The notes: generated by a model from the sequence alone, not told the origin. Numbered from the stretch's first letter, positions 1 to 7,899 are shown. The stretch: DNA of 64,000 bases from Christiangramia aestuarii (GCF_009735585.1 NZ_VJVW01000001.1:543698-607697), one strand, 5' to 3'. Numbers and translations: made by a program.

Positions 1-158
1 TTAAGGCAGTCTGTCCTGGAAAATTCATCTTCGTGCAATTCCAGCATTAAAGAATCCAGGTCTTTCGGCGGACGTTTCTTTAGCCTGGAAAAGAATTTCC
101 TATTCTCCTTCTTCTTATCTTTGGCCTTTTCAGGTAACCTCTTAAGAATTTCTTCCAT
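1..158 (-). CDS. YkgJ-type cysteine cluster protein, N-terminal part only
   Basis: The first 52 codons of a leftward gene are visible; the rest lies outside the window. The ATG is at 158-156. The protein begins MEEILKRLPEKAKDK and continues into a lysine-rich stretch, then a region around residues 30-52 containing KRPPKDLD and ELHEDEF and ending TDCL. In Bacteroidota, YkgJ-family (UPF0153-like) proteins that I remember start this way just before their first cysteine cluster, which would bind zinc or an Fe-S cluster. The assignment rests on this remembered N-terminal pattern, because the diagnostic cysteines are off the edge. The gene is divergent from the methyltransferase and their start codons share a base. 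Confidence 0.55.
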   Translation of the reverse strand, partial: MEEILKRLPEKAKDKKKENRKFFSRLKKRPPKDLDSLMLELHEDEFSRTDCL

Positions 159-859
159 TGGACAAAAATAAGGATATATTCGGCAATGCCATTAAAGCAT
201 TCTACGAAGAAAATGATAGAACGAATATCAACGTGCATTCTCCAGATTTTGATGATGACATTATTCCTACGGAATATTTATTCAGAGATTTCAATGAGAT
301 GCCCAAGATAGAACAGAAGGCCCTTTTATCCTGCCAGGGAAAAGTGCTGGACGTGGGTTGTGGTGCCGGAAGCCATGCACTCTATCTTCAGAAAAATGAA
401 AATCTGAAAGTTCATGCCATAGATACTTCCCCGGGAGCTATTGAAATTGCCAGGAAGCGAGGTGTGGTAAATGCTAGCTGCCAGGATTTTTTCAGTATCG
501 AAAATGAAAAGTTCAATACGATCTTAATGCTTATGAACGGAAGCGGCATCATAGGAAAACTTGAAAACCTCAAAAACTTTTTCAATCACTGCAAAAGTTT
601 ACTGAAGGAAGGAGGAAAAATACTTATGGATTCCTCAGATCTCATCTATCTATTCGATGATGAAATCGAGGCTTCAGAAAAATATTATGGAGAATTCGAA
701 TTCAGGGTAAGCTATAAAGAGGAAACCTCCGAGAGCTTCGACTGGTTATATATAGATCCAGAATTGCTTGAAAAATATGCTTCAGAAAACGGATTCGAAA
801 CCGAGATCCTTATTACCGGAGAAAACTATGAATATCTGGCCTGTTTAAAAATTAAATAG
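158..859 (+). CDS. class I SAM-dependent methyltransferase
   Basis: A 233-residue methyltransferase of unknown substrate. Motif I for S-adenosylmethionine binding is clear at about residues 63-74 (VLDVGCGAGSHAL). It is followed by an acidic residue at the end of strand 2 (HAIDTSPGAIEIAR) and a motif around LMLMNGSGIIG. The chosen start is TTG at 158, because no ATG lies in frame before the conserved part. This start touches the ATG of the divergent YkgJ-type gene, so the two genes share a very short control region. No terminator follows. The fold assignment is secure; the methylated substrate cannot be read from the sequence. Confidence 0.85.
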   Translation: MDKNKDIFGNAIKAFYEENDRTNINVHSPDFDDDIIPTEYLFRDFNEMPKIEQKALLSCQGKVLDVGCGAGSHALYLQKNENLKVHAIDTSPGAIEIARKRGVVNASCQDFFSIENEKFNTILMLMNGSGIIGKLENLKNFFNHCKSLLKEGGKILMDSSDLIYLFDDEIEASEKYYGEFEFRVSYKEETSESFDWLYIDPELLEKYASENGFETEILITGENYEYLACLKIK

Positions 860-924
860 ATAAGCTTAAGCTTCGTTTTTGCAACGGCTTAGAAACTACA
901 ATTACTTAAACTCGTGATTTTTAC

Positions 925-932
925 TATTTTTG
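925..932 (+). promoter_or_regulatory. -7 element (TATTTTTG) of the metzincin-like lipoprotein gene
   Basis: TATTTTTG matches the Bacteroidota -7 consensus TAnnTTTG and lies 21 bases before the ATG at 954. No TTG sits at the ideal -33 distance, so this is a partial match. Confidence 0.4.
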
Positions 933-953
933 AATTAATGCTTAAAAATTGCC

Positions 954-1730
954 ATGATAAGATTTAAAAGATTACTTCTACTATTTGTCAGCCTAAGCCT
1001 GGTTATTTCCTGTACCTCAGAAAGCCCCAGTGATGGTGGTGACGGCATTGACCGATCGGCGAATCTCAAGAGCCTGGGAACCTCAGCTTCAGACCTGTTG
1101 AACGACGCCACCTACACCTCAATGAATATAGAGATCGTGTATGTGGAAAACTATAAACCTTCAGATGAAGCCATCTCTATTTTCAGAAATTTTCTTGAAT
1201 CCAGGACCTATAAACCAGACGGGATAAGCATCAACCTGAGGTCTGTGCCTTCTTCCGGGAAAGCTCCATTTTCCATTGAAGAAGTAGTGGAAATCGAAAA
1301 ACAAGAACGCACCGCCTATAATGTTGGAGACGAAATTGCCGTTTGGATCTATTTCGCCGATGGACACAATGAAAAGGATACCGACGAGAAATTTGTTCTG
1401 GGTTCAGCCTTTAGAAATACCTCTATGGTCATCTATGGGAAAACCATCAGGGATTTTGCCAGCCGGAATAACGCTCCCAGAAGAGCTACTATCGAAGGTG
1501 CCACATTAAACCACGAGTTTTCTCATTTGTTCGGCCTGGTAAACCTGGGCACGGAACAAACGAGTGACCATGAAGACCCAGAAAATAACGGACATTGTGT
1601 TAACAGCGGCTGCCTTATGAGAGCTTCCATTGAATTTGGAAGCGGGGTCGTAGACGTGATAGAAGGTGGCGGAGTTCCCGAACTGGACCAGGATTGCATA
1701 GATGACTTGCAATCTATAGGAGGTAAATAA
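954..1730 (+). CDS. exported lipoprotein with metzincin-like zinc protease motif
   Basis: 258 residues. Residues 1-20 form a lipoprotein signal ending in LVISC, with Cys20 as the lipidation site, so the protein is probably anchored to the outer membrane. Residues 187-194 read HEFSHLFG, the HExxHxxG zinc-binding motif of metzincin-type metallopeptidases. The third metal ligand position (197) is Asn rather than His or Asp. A Met222 after Cys220 could be the Met-turn, and His206 and His214 are close by. The gene stands alone, with a -7 element upstream and a shared terminator downstream. A membrane metalloprotease role is likely by motif; substrate and activity are unknown. Confidence 0.7.
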   Translation: MIRFKRLLLLFVSLSLVISCTSESPSDGGDGIDRSANLKSLGTSASDLLNDATYTSMNIEIVYVENYKPSDEAISIFRNFLESRTYKPDGISINLRSVPSSGKAPFSIEEVVEIEKQERTAYNVGDEIAVWIYFADGHNEKDTDEKFVLGSAFRNTSMVIYGKTIRDFASRNNAPRRATIEGATLNHEFSHLFGLVNLGTEQTSDHEDPENNGHCVNSGCLMRASIEFGSGVVDVIEGGGVPELDQDCIDDLQSIGGK

Positions 1731-1744
1731 AAAATATTCTCAAT

Positions 1745-1777
1745 AAAAAAAGCCCTGCTGAAAGGCAGGGCTTTTTT
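1745..1777. terminator. bidirectional intrinsic terminator
   Basis: GCCCTGC (1752-1758) pairs with GCAGGGC (1765-1771) around a TGAAAG loop. An A-run before and a T-run after extend the stem, so it works on both strands between the convergent genes ending at 1730 and 1800. Confidence 0.85.
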
Positions 1778-1799
1778 ATTAATAGATTTTCTATTAATC

Positions 1800-2732
1800 C
1801 TAAAAAGTATCTGGATCTAAATAATCTGGTGTTCCATTATTATTGGAGTCTGGAAAACTGATCGTACCATCCTCGTTGATTACGATCTCTTCTCTAGTTG
1901 GGGTACCGTCCCCGTCATCGTCCGGATCTGAATGATTAGGCACTCCGTCATCATCTGTATCATCATTTAATAGGTCTTCATCACCATCTAGATCTTCCAT
2001 ATAAGAAGGGATTCCATCCCTGTCGTGATCTGCCTCGTTCACCCTGTACATATTAATGTTGAAAATAATTGGCGAATAAGAAGGAATCTTAGGCTGCGCA
2101 GCCGCAAAATAAGCCAGTCCTGAAGGCATAAAGATAGATCCTACTCCAAAATCATTATTCCAGGTGATCGTATTATCTGGATTGGTGGTAAATCCTGTTG
2201 CTCCACGGAATTCTTCAAGACCTTCCGGAAAGCCTTCTACCAATGTTCCTTCTATTGAAGAACGATTAAAATAAGGCGTTAAACTAAACCAGGTCGGCGA
2301 TTTTAACCTGCTGTCAAAGACAGTACCAGTAAGCAATTCCCCCTGGTAGGTCACGTAAGTAGAATCTGCGAAAGTAGGTTTCTGACCTTCACCCTCTCTC
2401 ACTACCAGCACATATAACTGCTGGTCTACACCCTGATTATTCACCGTTTTGGTGATAAGCTTTTCAGACTCGATGATAGGGGTCTTATCTGCATTTTCCC
2501 CGGCAATGGTATCAAGCCTAACTATATAATCAAAATCTTCGGCAGGGTCCTCGAACTCCTCGTAATTATAAAAATGCGTTGAAAGGTATTCTATTAAAGC
2601 CTGATCATCTGCAATTGCCTGCTCTCCCCTGTCCCTTAGAGGAACCGGAGTTGACCCATTGTCATCATCCTTATCACATGAAAATACAAGAAATGCCAAC
2701 AGGCAGATCGTTAATATTTTGTTTAATCTCAT
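1800..2732 (-). CDS. FKBP-type peptidyl-prolyl isomerase lipoprotein with Asp-rich Ca-binding-type tail
   Basis: 310 residues from the ATG at 2732. An upstream in-frame start would add eight residues before a well-formed signal, so it was not used. The signal peptide ends LVFSC with Cys19 lipidated, followed by an acidic linker. An FKBP domain covers roughly residues 105-230 (VTYQGELLTGTVFDS, then a late LAYFAA segment). From about residue 234 the tail carries repeated DxDxDG units (DHDRDGIPSYMEDLDGDED, DTDDDGVPNHSDPDDDGDG, DSNNNGTPDYLD). This pattern resembles thrombospondin type 3 calcium-binding repeats. It probably folds or binds extracytoplasmic proteins at the cell surface; calcium binding is inferred. 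Confidence 0.8.
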   Translation of the reverse strand: MRLNKILTICLLAFLVFSCDKDDDNGSTPVPLRDRGEQAIADDQALIEYLSTHFYNYEEFEDPAEDFDYIVRLDTIAGENADKTPIIESEKLITKTVNNQGVDQQLYVLVVREGEGQKPTFADSTYVTYQGELLTGTVFDSRLKSPTWFSLTPYFNRSSIEGTLVEGFPEGLEEFRGATGFTTNPDNTITWNNDFGVGSIFMPSGLAYFAAAQPKIPSYSPIIFNINMYRVNEADHDRDGIPSYMEDLDGDEDLLNDDTDDDGVPNHSDPDDDGDGTPTREEIVINEDGTISFPDSNNNGTPDYLDPDTF

Positions 2733-2771
2733 CAGAATTATATTTTGGAGCCGCAAGATACAATAATCTAG

Positions 2772-2779
2772 TATTTTTG
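2772..2779 (+). promoter_or_regulatory. -7 element (TATTTTTG) of the S4-domain gene
   Basis: Matches TAnnTTTG, 33 bases before the ATG at 2813. The nearest TTG (2745-2747) is 24 bases upstream, slightly longer than usual. Confidence 0.4.
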
Positions 2780-2812
2780 CTTCATTATGAACGCTGATTT
2801 AGAGGTCAAATT

Positions 2813-3217
2813 ATGAGAGTTGATAAATTTTTATGGTGCGTGCGATATTTTAAGACCAGGAGTATTGCGACCAACGCCTGCAAGCAGGGTAAGGTAAGAT
2901 TGGGCGATGAGATCTTAAAACCTTCCAAGGATGTTTTCCCGGGGGACAAGCTCAGGGTAAGAAAGAACCAGATAAATTACGAACTGGAAATCCTGGACCT
3001 GCCAAAAAGCAGGGTGGGCGCGAAACTGGTGAATATTTATGTGCATGATGTAACGCCTAAAGAAGCCTTCGAAAAGCTTGACCTGCTCAAATATTCCAAA
3101 GATTATTATCGCAAAAAAGGTACGGGAAGGCCTACCAAAAAGGACCGCAGGGATATTGACGACTGGTTCGAAAATGCCGAGGATGAATTTAAGGATCAGA
3201 ATAAAAAAGATGAATAG
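2813..3217 (+). CDS. S4-domain RNA-binding protein, Hsp15/HslR-like
   Basis: 134 residues. The S4 RNA-binding fold occupies about residues 1-60 (MRVDKFLWCVRYFKTRS, then QGKVRLGDEILKPS). It is followed by a basic, highly charged tail (KDYYRKKGTGRPTKKDRR). Length and order match the Hsp15 family, which binds stalled 50S subunits carrying nascent chains. The stop overlaps the next gene's ATG, which indicates co-transcription with the following methyltransferase and phosphoribosyltransferase genes. The ribosome role is family knowledge; the S4 domain is visible. Confidence 0.85.
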   Translation: MRVDKFLWCVRYFKTRSIATNACKQGKVRLGDEILKPSKDVFPGDKLRVRKNQINYELEILDLPKSRVGAKLVNIYVHDVTPKEAFEKLDLLKYSKDYYRKKGTGRPTKKDRRDIDDWFENAEDEFKDQNKKDE

Positions 3218-3785
3218 CGAATTTTGGTCCAATAGATATAAAGAGGGTAACACCGGCTGGGATATTGGACATATCTCTACCCCGTTAAAGCAATATATTG
3301 ACCAAATTGAAGATAAAGAGCTTCGTATATTGATCCCGGGAGCAGGTAATTCTTATGAAGCCGAATATCTCTTCAAAAATGGTTTCAGCAATGTATTCGT
3401 TTGTGATATCGCCAGGGAACCCCTGGAAAATCTAAAGAAGCGAATTCCTGAGTTCCCAGAAAAAAACTTAATACAGCAGGATTTCTTTGAAATGGCAGGC
3501 TCATTTGATCTTATCCTTGAGCAGACCTTTTTTTGTGCCATCCCGGTAGAAAAAAGGCCGGAATATGCCAAGAAAACATCAGAGCTCCTTACTTATGAAG
3601 GTAAAATCGCCGGCCTGCTTTTCGATTTCGAACTTAAAGAAGACGGCCCGCCATTCGGCGGAAATAAAGAAGAATATTTAGCGTATTTTAGCCCCTACTT
3701 CAAAATAGATATTTTGGAGCGATGTTATAATTCTATTCCTCCAAGACAGGGAAATGAATTGTTTTTTAAATTCAGAAAAAAATAA
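3210..3785 (+). CDS. thiopurine methyltransferase-family SAM methyltransferase
   Basis: 191 residues from the ATG at 3210, which overlaps the end of the S4 gene by eight bases. An open frame extends upstream into that gene but carries no homology-like sequence. The N-terminus FWSNRYKEGNTGWDIG and the SAM-binding ILIPGAGNSYEAEYL (about residues 39-53) are typical of the TPMT-like family. EQTFFCAIP and PPFGG are conserved in the same group. Bacterial members methylate small thiol, selenium or tellurium compounds; the natural substrate here is unknown. It sits three bases before the phosphoribosyltransferase, as part of a compact operon. Confidence 0.85.
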   Translation: MNSEFWSNRYKEGNTGWDIGHISTPLKQYIDQIEDKELRILIPGAGNSYEAEYLFKNGFSNVFVCDIAREPLENLKKRIPEFPEKNLIQQDFFEMAGSFDLILEQTFFCAIPVEKRPEYAKKTSELLTYEGKIAGLLFDFELKEDGPPFGGNKEEYLAYFSPYFKIDILERCYNSIPPRQGNELFFKFRKK

Positions 3786-3788
3786 GAG

Positions 3789-4289
3789 ATGAAAGATCAT
3801 CATCCAATTTTAAACCAGGAAGAGATAAAACATAAAATTCGACGTATCGCCTATCAGGTTTACGAGAGCAATGTTGAAGAAAAAGAGATCATCATTGCCG
3901 GTATCCTCAAGAACGGTTACGAGGTAGCCAGGAGACTTGAAGCTGAACTCAAGGATATCTCCCCTTTAACCACTACCCTTTGTAAGGTTGAGATAGACAA
4001 AAAGAATCCCCTGGGTGAGGTAAAGACCTCGCTTAAGCCGGAAGATTATAAGAACAAGGCGATCATCCTGGTAGATGATGTACTTAACTCGGGCACCACC
4101 CTTATCTACGGAGTAAGGCATTTCCTGGATGTTCCCTTAAAACAATTCAAAACCGCGGTCCTGGTAGATAGAAACCATAAGAAATACCCGGTAAAAGCCG
4201 ATTTTAAGGGAATTTCTCTTTCTACTTCCCTGAGTGAAACTGTAAAGGTTATTTTTGAAAAAGGTAAGGACAGGGTCGTATTATCCTAA
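3789..4289 (+). CDS. PyrR-like phosphoribosyltransferase family protein
   Basis: 166 residues. The PRPP-binding motif AIILVDDVLNSGTTL is at about residues 90-104, with the two acidic residues and the GTT loop intact. The N-terminal half (IIAGILKNGYEVARRL) and a VEIDKKNPLGEV segment resemble type I phosphoribosyltransferases of the PyrR/uracil group. It may act in pyrimidine salvage. A regulatory PyrR role is not supported, because no pyr genes or attenuator are adjacent. The end overlaps the convergent shikimate kinase gene by nine bases, with no terminator visible between them. Confidence 0.8.
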   Translation: MKDHHPILNQEEIKHKIRRIAYQVYESNVEEKEIIIAGILKNGYEVARRLEAELKDISPLTTTLCKVEIDKKNPLGEVKTSLKPEDYKNKAIILVDDVLNSGTTLIYGVRHFLDVPLKQFKTAVLVDRNHKKYPVKADFKGISLSTSLSETVKVIFEKGKDRVVLS

Positions 4290-4802
4290 TTTCTGCTGAA
4301 TCATTTCTATTATCTCTTCTGAAATCTTAGAGTCACAGTTGATGATGTGATCACTCTGGTTATAATAGAAACCTCTTTCAAAAAGATGTTTCCTGATGAA
4401 CTCTTCTAATTTCTCTTCATTTTCCAGGTGGCTTATCACGGGACGATGCTCTTTCTCGGCCTGAAGCCTTTCGGTAAGAGTCTGCACATTTAGCTTCAGG
4501 TAAAAGGATACTACATCATCAGAATTTTTTATCAACTCCATATTATCTCCATAGCAGGGTGTGCCTCCTCCGAGTGAGATCACCGCTTGCTGATCAAGCT
4601 TAAGCATTCTTTCCAATACCTTTCTCTCTAATTTTCTAAAATAGATCTCCCCTTTTTGCCGAAAAATCTCAGAAATTCTGGAATTTTCCATTTTTTCGAT
4701 TTCTTCATCAAAATCTATAAATTCTTGCTCAATTCTTTCCGCTAAACGCTTTCCGATATGGGATTTTCCAGATCCCATATATCCTATTAGAAAAATTTTC
4801 AT
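4281..4802 (-). CDS. aroK: shikimate kinase
   Basis: 173 residues, the usual length. It phosphorylates shikimate at the 3-hydroxyl using ATP, the fifth step toward chorismate. Walker A is GYMGSGKSHIGK at about residues 7-18. The shikimate-binding region DFDEEIE follows, then RKLERKVL with the conserved Arg, SLGGGTPCY (residues 76-84) and the lid region with HRPV. The gene is monocistronic and convergent with the phosphoribosyltransferase gene. Its start codon is 126 bases from the tRNA-Lys gene on the other strand. Confidence 0.95.
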   Translation of the reverse strand: MKIFLIGYMGSGKSHIGKRLAERIEQEFIDFDEEIEKMENSRISEIFRQKGEIYFRKLERKVLERMLKLDQQAVISLGGGTPCYGDNMELIKNSDDVVSFYLKLNVQTLTERLQAEKEHRPVISHLENEEKLEEFIRKHLFERGFYYNQSDHIINCDSKISEEIIEMIQQKLG

Positions 4803-4863
4803 TCGATAATCTCCTTAAAATGAGTGAAAGGCAAAACTATGATAAAATTATACCAATTTAGGC

Positions 4864-4893
4864 TTGAAAAATAAATTAATGAATGTATATTTG
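4864..4893 (+). promoter_or_regulatory. Bacteroidota promoter of the tRNA-Lys pair
   Basis: TTG at 4864-4866, a 19-base spacer and TATATTTG at 4886-4893 match the Bacteroidota TTG-N19-TAnnTTTG consensus exactly. Transcription would start near 4900, about 29 bases before the first tRNA-Lys. The leader can fold as a short GCATTCG/CGGATGC hairpin. Confidence 0.75.
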
Positions 4894-4928
4894 CACCCGC
4901 ATTCGCAAAAAGACGGATGCATTTTAAT

Positions 4929-5001
4929 GATCTGGTAGCTCAGTTGGTAGAGCATCTCCCTTTTAAGGAGAGGGTCCTGGGTTCGAGCCCCAGCCAGATC
5001 A
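4929..5001 (+). tRNA. tRNA-Lys (TTT)
   Basis: 73 bases. The acceptor stem GATCTGG pairs with CCAGATC, with discriminator A5001. Anticodon stem TCTCC/GGAGA encloses the loop CTTTTAA with anticodon TTT. The T arm has the canonical GGTTCGAGCC core. CCA is not encoded. Confidence 0.97.
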
Positions 5002-5045
5002 CTTTTTTTGATCTGAATTTTATTGGGTATATATTTTTCCTCCCG

Positions 5046-5062
5046 GAAGCCCAACCAGATCA
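5046..5062 (+). other. possible remnant of a tRNA-Lys 3' end
   Basis: GAAGCCCAACCAGATCA between the two tRNA-Lys genes resembles the T-arm and acceptor end of those genes (GAGCCCCAGCCAGATCA), with only a few differences. No matching 5' half is present, so it looks like debris from a recombined or deleted copy. Confidence 0.4.
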
Positions 5063-5091
5063 AAGAATTTGTTAGATTTTGAAATATTAAT

Positions 5092-5164
5092 GATCTGGTA
5101 GCTCAGTTGGTAGAGCATCTCCCTTTTAAGGAGAGGGTCCTGGGTTCGAGCCCCAGCCAGATCA
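5092..5164 (+). tRNA. tRNA-Lys (TTT), second copy
   Basis: Identical in all 73 bases to the copy at 4929-5001, with anticodon TTT and discriminator A5164; CCA not encoded. It lies 90 bases downstream and is probably on the same transcript, since no second promoter is evident. Confidence 0.97.
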
Positions 5165-5178
5165 CTATTAAGTTCTAC

Positions 5179-5200
5179 ACCGGATGACCTCCGGTTTTTT
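5179..5200 (+). terminator. terminator after the tRNA-Lys pair
   Basis: ACCGGA (5179-5184) pairs with TCCGGT (5190-5195), followed by a T-run to 5200. It lies between the second tRNA-Lys and tRNA-Leu, so the latter may depend on read-through or its own start. Confidence 0.7.
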
Positions 5201-5234
5201 ATTACCAGCCTATGGAGCTCTTCCATAATCTCAA

Positions 5235-5318
5235 ACCCGAGTGCTGGAATTGGTAGACAGGCATGGTTGAGGGCCATGTGTCCATTAGGGCGTGCGGGTT
5301 CAAGTCCCGCCTCGGGTA
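5235..5318 (+). tRNA. tRNA-Leu (GAG)
   Basis: 84 bases with a long variable arm as expected for leucine tRNA. Acceptor ACCCGAG pairs with CTCGGGT, discriminator A5318. Anticodon stem CATGG/CCATG encloses TTGAGGG with anticodon GAG. The T arm is GCGGGTTCAAGTCCCGC. The first base as drawn is A pairing with T; CCA is not encoded. Confidence 0.93.
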
Positions 5319-5490
5319 CTATTCCTGACTTTTCAATACATTTTTCCCACATTAATTATTTACTAAATTAAACTGAATTTCGAAGCTTTCGAAAAAGGTC
5401 TTCCTTTGCCTGAAATTATTTTGTTTAATTTTCTATTTATAATATTAAACATTTAACATTTTAATAAATCAATAGCTGATTATTATTGTT

Positions 5491-5498
5491 TAGATTTG
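5491..5498 (+). promoter_or_regulatory. -7 element (TAGATTTG) of the merR-crt operon
   Basis: TAGATTTG is a perfect TAnnTTTG match, 20 bases before the ATG at 5519. No TTG stands at the usual -33 distance. An activator-dependent or weak promoter, possibly autoregulated by the MerR-type protein, is plausible but not shown. Confidence 0.5.
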
Positions 5499-5518
5499 TT
5501 TAATCCCTATAGAAAATC

Positions 5519-6421
5519 ATGGAACATATTAAACAAAATTTCAGTATTAAAGACCTTGAACACCTTAGTGGAATAAAAGCTCACACCATAAGGATCTGGG
5601 AAAAACGCTACGATATACTGAATCCCGAAAGGACAGACACCAATATTAGAACTTATAACGGCCAGAACCTCCAGAAACTATTGAACATCGCCTTTCTCAA
5701 CGGACATGGATACAAGATATCACGCATCTCCAAGATGCAGGAGGAGGAGATCAATGACCTGGTAAAACGAATTTCGGCATCTTCCAGTGAAGAGAACAGG
5801 GCGAAGAATTCCTTCAAGCTGGCCATGATGAATTTTGATGACCGCCTGTTCCAGAGAACCTATAATAAACTGAGATCCAAGAGGACCTTCAGAGAGGTTT
5901 TCCACGATGTTTTTCTGCCACTTTTAGAAGAGATCGGCCTGTTATGGCAAACAGATACCATAAAGCCAATACATGAGCATTATATCGTTGAACTCATCAA
6001 ACAGAAAATCTATTTGAACATTGCCGATCTTAAGGCTGAGATCCCAGACCAAATAGATGAAAAGTTATACGTCCTGTTTCTTCCAGATAACGAGATTCAC
6101 GATATAGGAATACTTTACCTGAACTACGAATTATTAAATGCGGGTAAAAACGCCATATACCTTGGCCCAAGCCTTCCTTTAGACAATATGGATTACCTGA
6201 TGAAAATCCATAAGAACCTGGTTTTCGTAAGTTACCTTACCATCACTCCTGTAAATACGAACATCCAGGAGTTCATTGATGATTTCCAGGAAAAGATTTG
6301 TCAGGAAAAGAATCACGAATTATTGTTATTTGGTCAGCGCACCAAGGAAATAGAAACAAAAGGTCTGGCTGAAAATATTAAGGTACATACTTCGGTTTTC
6401 GATTTCGCAAAGACCCTTTAA
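5519..6421 (+). CDS. MerR-family regulator with B12-binding-like domain (CarH/LitR type)
   Basis: 300 residues. A MerR winged helix-turn-helix covers about residues 8-75 (FSIKDLEHLSG, HTIRIWEKRY). A helical domain follows at about 90-170, then a Rossmann-like B12-binding fold at about 183-300. Trp143 and Glu153-His154 form the Wx9EH motif, and Glu192-x-His194-x-x-Gly197 matches ExHxxG with the axial-ligand histidine. A later SYL (238-240) fits SxL. These are the cobalamin-contact features known from CarH, which releases DNA when light breaks adenosylcobalamin. The gene ends 10 bases before crtI, so it probably controls the carotenoid operon it heads. B12 binding and light response are inferred. 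Confidence 0.85.
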   Translation: MEHIKQNFSIKDLEHLSGIKAHTIRIWEKRYDILNPERTDTNIRTYNGQNLQKLLNIAFLNGHGYKISRISKMQEEEINDLVKRISASSSEENRAKNSFKLAMMNFDDRLFQRTYNKLRSKRTFREVFHDVFLPLLEEIGLLWQTDTIKPIHEHYIVELIKQKIYLNIADLKAEIPDQIDEKLYVLFLPDNEIHDIGILYLNYELLNAGKNAIYLGPSLPLDNMDYLMKIHKNLVFVSYLTITPVNTNIQEFIDDFQEKICQEKNHELLLFGQRTKEIETKGLAENIKVHTSVFDFAKTL

Positions 6422-6431
6422 AATCCCTTAA

Positions 6432-7898
6432 ATGCCAAAGAAGATCAATATTATAGGCTCAGGTTTTTCATCTCTTGCCGCCTCCTGCTATCTCGCGAAA
6501 GCGGGTTATGAAGTAGAGGTTTTTGAAAAGAACGATAGCGTAGGCGGAAGAGCCCGCCAGCTAAAAAAAGAAGGATTCACCTTTGATATTGGCCCTACCT
6601 GGTACTGGATGCCCGATGTCTTTGAAAGATTCTTTGCAGATTTTGACAAGAAAACTTCAGACTACTATCAGCTGGAAAAGCTGGATCCCGCCTACCAGGT
6701 ATATTTTGGAAAGGACGATTCAGTCCTTATTCCAGGTTCCTTAAACGAGATCTACGACAATTTTGAAAAGGTAGAACCGGGAAGCTCTCAAAAACTGGAA
6801 AATTTTATTTCTAAGGCTCAGGATAATTATGATATTGCCATTAAGGACCTTGTATACAGGCCCGGCATATCTCCCCTTGAGCTGGTCACCCCGGCAACTG
6901 CAACAAGACTGGGCCGTTTCTTTACCAATATAAGTTCTGATGTTCGCAAGGATTTCTCCAGCAATAAACTCAGGCAGATACTGGAATTCCCGGTATTATT
7001 CCTTGGCGCCAAACCGAGTGACACCCCGGCTTTCTACAGCTTTATGAACTACGCCGATTTTGGCCTGGGCACCTGGCATCCTAAAGGCGGAATGTACAAG
7101 GTGATAGAAGGTATAAGAGACCTGGCAGAATCCCTTGGAGTGATATTTCATTTGAATTCACCCGTTGAGAAGATCATTACCGAAAATTCAAAAGCGATCG
7201 GACTTCAGGTAAATGGTAAACAGCATTTTGCAGATAAAATACTAACCGGTGCAGATTACCATCATTCCGAACAACTGCTGAAACCAGAACTCAGACAGTA
7301 TTCAGAAAAATATTGGGATAATAAAACCTTCGCACCTTCTTCCCTGCTCTTTTATGTGGGATTCGATAAGAAGCTGGATAATGTTTCTCACCACACTTTA
7401 TTTTTCGACAGTAGTTTTGAAGCGCATGCAAAAGATATTTATGATGACCCAGCCTGGCCTGAGAATCCGCTTTTTTACGCCAGTTTCCCATCTATAACAG
7501 ACGAAACCTGCGCTCCGGAAGGTAAGGAAGCCGGTATCTTTTTAATTCCATTAGCTCCAGACCTGGAAGATACGCCAGAGATAAGAGAACGTTATTTTAA
7601 TATTATCCTGGAGCGTTTTGAAAAGATCACCGGGCAAAAAATGAAAACAAATATTATATTTAAGGAATCCTTTTGTGTGAAAGACTTTAAGGAAGCCTAT
7701 AATTCTTATAAAGGAAATGCCTATGGAATGGCCAATACGCTATTCCAAACCGCGTTTCTCAGACCTAAGTTACGAAGTAAAAAAGTAGACCAACTATACT
7801 TTACAGGGCAATTAACCGTGCCCGGTCCTGGTGTCCCCCCTTCCCTGATTTCAGGGAAACTGGCAGCCGGTCTAATCGAAAAAAATGAAAAAAATTGA
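6432..7898 (+). CDS. crtI: phytoene desaturase (CrtI)
   Basis: 488 residues. It desaturates phytoene stepwise to lycopene using FAD at the membrane. The N-terminal dinucleotide fold is NIIGSGFSSLAASCYLAKA (residues 6-24) followed by EVFEKNDSVGGRA. The C-terminal bacterial-type phytoene dehydrogenase signature YFTGQLTVPGPGVPPSLISG lies about 25 residues from the end. It is the second gene of a five-gene operon, starting 10 bases after the MerR-type regulator and ending one base before the likely crtB start. Length and motifs are normal for the family. Confidence 0.95.
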   Translation: MPKKINIIGSGFSSLAASCYLAKAGYEVEVFEKNDSVGGRARQLKKEGFTFDIGPTWYWMPDVFERFFADFDKKTSDYYQLEKLDPAYQVYFGKDDSVLIPGSLNEIYDNFEKVEPGSSQKLENFISKAQDNYDIAIKDLVYRPGISPLELVTPATATRLGRFFTNISSDVRKDFSSNKLRQILEFPVLFLGAKPSDTPAFYSFMNYADFGLGTWHPKGGMYKVIEGIRDLAESLGVIFHLNSPVEKIITENSKAIGLQVNGKQHFADKILTGADYHHSEQLLKPELRQYSEKYWDNKTFAPSSLLFYVGFDKKLDNVSHHTLFFDSSFEAHAKDIYDDPAWPENPLFYASFPSITDETCAPEGKEAGIFLIPLAPDLEDTPEIRERYFNIILERFEKITGQKMKTNIIFKESFCVKDFKEAYNSYKGNAYGMANTLFQTAFLRPKLRSKKVDQLYFTGQLTVPGPGVPPSLISGKLAAGLIEKNEKN

Positions 7899-7899
7899 T

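Noticed and set aside
3078-3209. Longer N-terminus for the TPMT-type methyltransferase
   Set aside because: The 44 extra codons lie within the S4 gene in another frame and look like random basic sequence; the ATG at 3210 fits the family start.
5020-5352. 110-codon leftward reading frame, and a similar one at 4848-5063
   Set aside because: They are reverse-complement readings of the tRNA genes. The repeated DLAGARTQDPLLKREM translation is a well-known false product of antisense tRNA-Lys.
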